Assembly (NCBI RefSeq): GCF_015711475.1
Contig: NZ_CP065027.1
Span: 930,001-994,000, forward strand
Direction of reading: 5' to 3'
DNA length: 64,000 nt
Source: Actinomyces trachealis
GTDB lineage: Bacteria; Actinomycetota; Actinomycetes; Actinomycetales; Actinomycetaceae
The notes beneath the pieces are model-generated. The model saw only the letters and a program-made list of their open reading frames with translations, was not told where the DNA came from and made no database searches. Shown piece by piece: positions 61,507-64,000 of this stretch (position 1 is its first letter; each line of letters starts with the position of its first letter). The position numbers were made by a program, and so were the translations under genes.

Positions 61507-61952
61507 CCGCACAGGCCGCACGTGCCCCAGGCACCTCCCGTGCCGCGCCGCGCGCCGTGCCCCAGCCCCGCCCCACCCTTTCGGTGGTACGAGGACTGAA
61601 CCAGGTACGCTCCAACCTGCCCTTCCTGGGGCTGGTTGTGCTTCTGCTTCTTGGAGCCCTGGCCCTGGCTTTGGTTCTCAACGCCATGATGGCCCGCACC
61701 GCCGGTGAGCTGCAGCGGGCCAGAGAGTCGGCCTCCGAGGTGCGTGAGGCCTCCATGGTGCTCCAGACCAAGCTTGACCAGCGCAGCTCTTCTGTTGAGC
61801 TGTCCACCCGCGCCCAGAAGATGGGCATGGTTCCGGCTGGCATCCCCGGTGTCGTAGACCTCAAGGCTAGCTCGGTAACGGCCGGTAAGCCTGCCGCGGT
61901 GCCGCAGCCAGCCGCAGTCGGGCCCGCCGAAGCCACCAAGCAGGTGCCGTGA
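61503..61952 (+). CDS. ftsL: FtsL-like cell division membrane protein
   Basis: A 149-residue bitopic protein in the ftsL place of the dcw cluster. A Pro/Arg/Ala-rich cytosolic part of about 38 residues, one membrane segment (FLGLVVLLLLGALALALVL), then a coiled-coil-like periplasm-side region (ELQRARESASEVREASMVLQ) and a Pro/Ala-rich tail. FtsL joins the FtsQ-FtsB complex and activates FtsW-FtsI. Sequence identity is weak in this family; position and topology carry the call. Confidence 0.85.
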   Translation: MTAQAARAPGTSRAAPRAVPQPRPTLSVVRGLNQVRSNLPFLGLVVLLLLGALALALVLNAMMARTAGELQRARESASEVREASMVLQTKLDQRSSSVELSTRAQKMGMVPAGIPGVVDLKASSVTAGKPAAVPQPAAVGPAEATKQVP

Positions 61953-63718
61953 ACCTGCCACGCAGGGCAGTCCTGCAGGCTGCGGGGGCCACCGGCTTCG
62001 CGGTGATCGCGGCTAGGCTCGCGCATTTCGAGACCTTTGAGGCGGAGGTCAAGGCCAACGAGGCCCGTCAGGCCCGCCAGACCACCACTCCGCTGCGCTC
62101 ACTGCGCGGTGAGATTCAAGACCGCAGCGGCATTGTTATGGCCTCCTCCATGATCGTCTACGACGTCGCTGTAAACCAACGGGCGATCACTCAGTACGAG
62201 CACACTGTGCTGGACGAGCTCAGCGTCCCCCACGTCATCGGCTACGGAGCTATTGAGGCTGCCGCTCAGCTGGCCCCCCTGCTGGGGGGGGACGCCCGGG
62301 AGCTTGGCGCCAAGATGATTGGGGACAGCACCTACGTTGTGATCGCCAAGGCAATCGACGAGGTGGTCTGGCGCAAGATCGACACCCTCGGGATCCTGGG
62401 CATCGAGCAGGAGCAGCGGGTTAGGCGCCTCTACCCGGCCGGGAACGTGGCCGGAAACATTATCGGCTACGCGCACGATGAGAAAGACGAGGGCTCCAAG
62501 GACCGCTACGTGAAGGCGGAGACTGGGCTGGAACTCACACAGGACAAGCTGCTGACCGGAACCGACGGCTACTGGCAGTACGAGCGCTCGGCCACCGGCG
62601 AGTTCATCATCCCCTCAGCCCCGGAGGTCACGGTGCCTGCGGTTCAGGGCTCCGCCGTGCGCACCACCCTGAATGCGGACTTGCAGAAGGTGGTCCAGGA
62701 TATCGTGGCCAAAGCCATGACCACCTGGTCGCCCGACTGGATCTCCGTGCTTGTCACCGAGCCCTCCACCGGCAAAGTCATTGTCATGGCCGACTCCGGC
62801 TCCTTTGACCCAACTAACCCAGACGCCACCCCTAACACCGGCACCCGCTCGGTAGAGGTCGTCTACGAGCCCGGAAGCGTCGGCAAGGTGGTCACCTTCG
62901 CCGCAGCGCTGGAGGAGCAGAAGATCACGCCCGAGGACACCTGGACGGTCCCATACTCCTGGGTAGCCCCCAACGGGCAAGTCTTTGTGGACTCCCACGA
63001 CCACGGCACCGAACTGATGACCTCCACCAAGGTGCTCGTAGACTCCTCGAACGTGGGAACCGTGCAAATTGGTGACCGCCTGGACGACGCCGTGCGCCAC
63101 CAGTACATGCGCAAGTTTGGTTGGGGCGAGCTTACTGGCATCGAGCTGCCTGGCGAGTCTCCTGGACTGCTCACTGAGGCCTCCACCTGGGACGGGCGCA
63201 CGCGCTACACCACCATGTTCGGCCAGGGGGTGGCCTGCACACCCTTGCAGGCGGTGCAGACGCTCGCAACGATCGCCAACGGAGGGGTACGGGTGCCGCT
63301 GCGGGTGATTGACTCTTGGATCTCCCCGGACGGGACCAGAACTGCGCAGACCAGCCCGGAAAGCGTGCGAGTCGTCAGTGCCGAGACCGCCAAGAGCCTT
63401 ACCGAGATGCTCATTGGCGTAACCCAAAAGGGCGGTACGGCAGAGATGGCTGCTGTAGAAGGGTACCTGGTGGCTGGCAAGACCGGCAGCACGCAGATCC
63501 TTGAAGGAGGGGTAGAGACCGGTACGGTCGCCTCCTTCGTCGGGTTCTTACCGGCTCGCGCTCCTGCCGCTGCGGTCTCAGTGATCGTCCACAAACCTGC
63601 GCACGGCGTCTACGGCGGTGTGGTGGCAGCGCCCATCTTCCAAGAGGTGGCGCTTGCCACTATGCGCGCGCTGGGGGTCAGCCCAGATCCGTCAGTCGTC
63701 GCATCGTCTGGACAATAG
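61949..63718 (+). CDS. ftsI: Peptidoglycan D,D-transpeptidase FtsI / class B PBP
   Basis: A class B penicillin-binding protein (589 aa), the septal transpeptidase. Dimerisation domain begins LRGEIQDRSGIVMASS. Active-site motifs: SxxK in EPGSVGKVVTFAAAL (Ser-Val-Gly-Lys), SxN in VDSSNVGT, and KTG in VAGKTGSTQIL. The N-terminus is unusual: MNLPRRAVLQAAGATGFAVI with a short, weak hydrophobic segment and almost no cytosolic tail, and a paired Arg. Overlaps ftsL by four bases. Confidence 0.93.
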   Translation: MNLPRRAVLQAAGATGFAVIAARLAHFETFEAEVKANEARQARQTTTPLRSLRGEIQDRSGIVMASSMIVYDVAVNQRAITQYEHTVLDELSVPHVIGYGAIEAAAQLAPLLGGDARELGAKMIGDSTYVVIAKAIDEVVWRKIDTLGILGIEQEQRVRRLYPAGNVAGNIIGYAHDEKDEGSKDRYVKAETGLELTQDKLLTGTDGYWQYERSATGEFIIPSAPEVTVPAVQGSAVRTTLNADLQKVVQDIVAKAMTTWSPDWISVLVTEPSTGKVIVMADSGSFDPTNPDATPNTGTRSVEVVYEPGSVGKVVTFAAALEEQKITPEDTWTVPYSWVAPNGQVFVDSHDHGTELMTSTKVLVDSSNVGTVQIGDRLDDAVRHQYMRKFGWGELTGIELPGESPGLLTEASTWDGRTRYTTMFGQGVACTPLQAVQTLATIANGGVRVPLRVIDSWISPDGTRTAQTSPESVRVVSAETAKSLTEMLIGVTQKGGTAEMAAVEGYLVAGKTGSTQILEGGVETGTVASFVGFLPARAPAAAVSVIVHKPAHGVYGGVVAAPIFQEVALATMRALGVSPDPSVVASSGQ

Positions 63719-63810
63719 GCGGGCATCTAGGCTTACGCTCGCGCCGCCTGCTCCCAACCTTGAGGGCCTCAGCGTGGGCATGCCGACGCGCCTGGCCGGG
63801 CCCATCGCGC

Positions 63811-63816
63811 TAGATT
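63811..63816 (+). promoter_or_regulatory. -10 element of murE, short or no leader
   Basis: TAGATT ends 8 nt before the ATG at 63825. A GAGGA also lies between, so either leaderless or internal-promoter initiation is possible. Confidence 0.45.
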
Positions 63817-63824
63817 GAGGAACC

Positions 63825-64000
63825 ATGAGCCTGAACGCCCCCGCGTCCACTGAGCCGCTACGCCCAGAACACGTTGTGCCGGTTGAGCTGGCTAGGTTGG
63901 CTCAGCGATTTGACCTTGAGTTCAATGCTGGCTCCGGTGCGGGCGCCATCACCGTCACCGGCGTGGCGCAGGGCTCCGCCGATGTCTGCCCCGGGGACCT
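63825..64000 (+). CDS. murE: UDP-N-acetylmuramyl-tripeptide synthetase MurE, N-terminal part
   Basis: Only the first 58 codons are in the window. After a polar start the frame reads VELARLAQRFDLEFNAGSGA and ITVTGVAQGSADVCPGD. The pattern V-T-G-V-x-x-x-S-x-x-V-x-P-G-D is the usual MurE/MurF N-terminal domain opening (UDP-MurNAc binding). Position after ftsI fits MurE, which adds the third amino acid of the stem peptide. The diamino-acid specificity motif is outside the window. Confidence 0.82.
   Translation, partial: MSLNAPASTEPLRPEHVVPVELARLAQRFDLEFNAGSGAGAITVTGVAQGSADVCPGD

Noticed and set aside
1..64000. tRNA genes and CRISPR arrays
   Set aside because: No TTCRA-containing T-arm with matching acceptor stem and no regularly spaced identical repeats were found on reading both strands.

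Overview
The window is a high-GC actinobacterial chromosome segment. Gene order and gene content (DUF2469, DUF3040, DUF4081-type GNAT next to ispG, actinobacterial HelD, PAC2 protein, short NusA, GTG-rich starts) fit the Actinomycetales and most resemble Actinomyces-type genomes. That taxonomic call is inference. I found no tRNA, rRNA or CRISPR array.

Layout. Positions 1-398 hold the 5' end of an IS982-like transposase and an ABC ATPase cut off just after Walker A. Positions 763-12470 hold the conserved run rpsP-khpA, rimM-trmD-rplS-lepB-rnhB-DUF2469-yraN-comM-dprA-xerC, interrupted by a leftward lipoprotein gene. A leftward M23 peptidase gene follows. Positions 13797-27763 carry rpsB-tsf-pyrH-frr-cdsA-rlmN-divIVA-like-dxr-rseP-ispG-GNAT and proS, with a small S4 protein divergent from proS. 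A 1015-residue SF2 helicase (27770-30817) and a leftward ferritin-like-type lipoprotein (30899-31909) precede the translation block rimP-nusA-ylxR-infB-rbfA-truB-ribF-rpsO-pnp-M16 peptidase-dapB (32023-47896). That block is broken by a decayed rarD gene (between infB and rbfA) and by a leftward iron-type alcohol dehydrogenase (between rpsO and pnp). Positions 47959-58717 are more mosaic: a TetR regulator back to back with a 5'-truncated membrane protein, a GNAT, dapA, an acyl-CoA ligase, HelD, a PAC2 protein, a spermidine-synthase-like protein and DNA polymerase IV. From 58852 to the end the division and cell-wall (dcw) cluster begins: DUF3040-mraZ-rsmH-ftsL-ftsI-murE (cut by the window edge).

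How the genes work together. Most are housekeeping: ribosome parts and assembly factors (S16, L19, S2, S15, RimM, RimP, RbfA), tRNA and rRNA modification (TrmD, TruB, RlmN, RsmH), translation factors (EF-Ts, RRF, IF-2), RNA turnover (PNPase, NusA), the MEP isoprenoid pathway (Dxr, IspG), lysine/DAP synthesis (DapA, DapB), membrane proteolysis (LepB, RseP), DNA uptake and recombination (ComM, DprA, XerC) and peptidoglycan synthesis.

Main points for a second look: (1) a set of transcription-unit heads in which a -10-like hexamer lies exactly 6 nt (sometimes 7-8) before the start codon, which predicts widespread leaderless mRNAs and helps choose starts; (2) a TrmD-GNAT fusion; (3) a four-box MraZ operator at 59643-59678, plus a second, inverted two-box copy at 59363-59378; (4) several scars of genome decay (ABC/IS junction, rarD, truncated membrane gene with colliding start codons); (5) an uncharacterised large helicase. 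I do not see a convincing new multi-gene defence or biosynthetic system.
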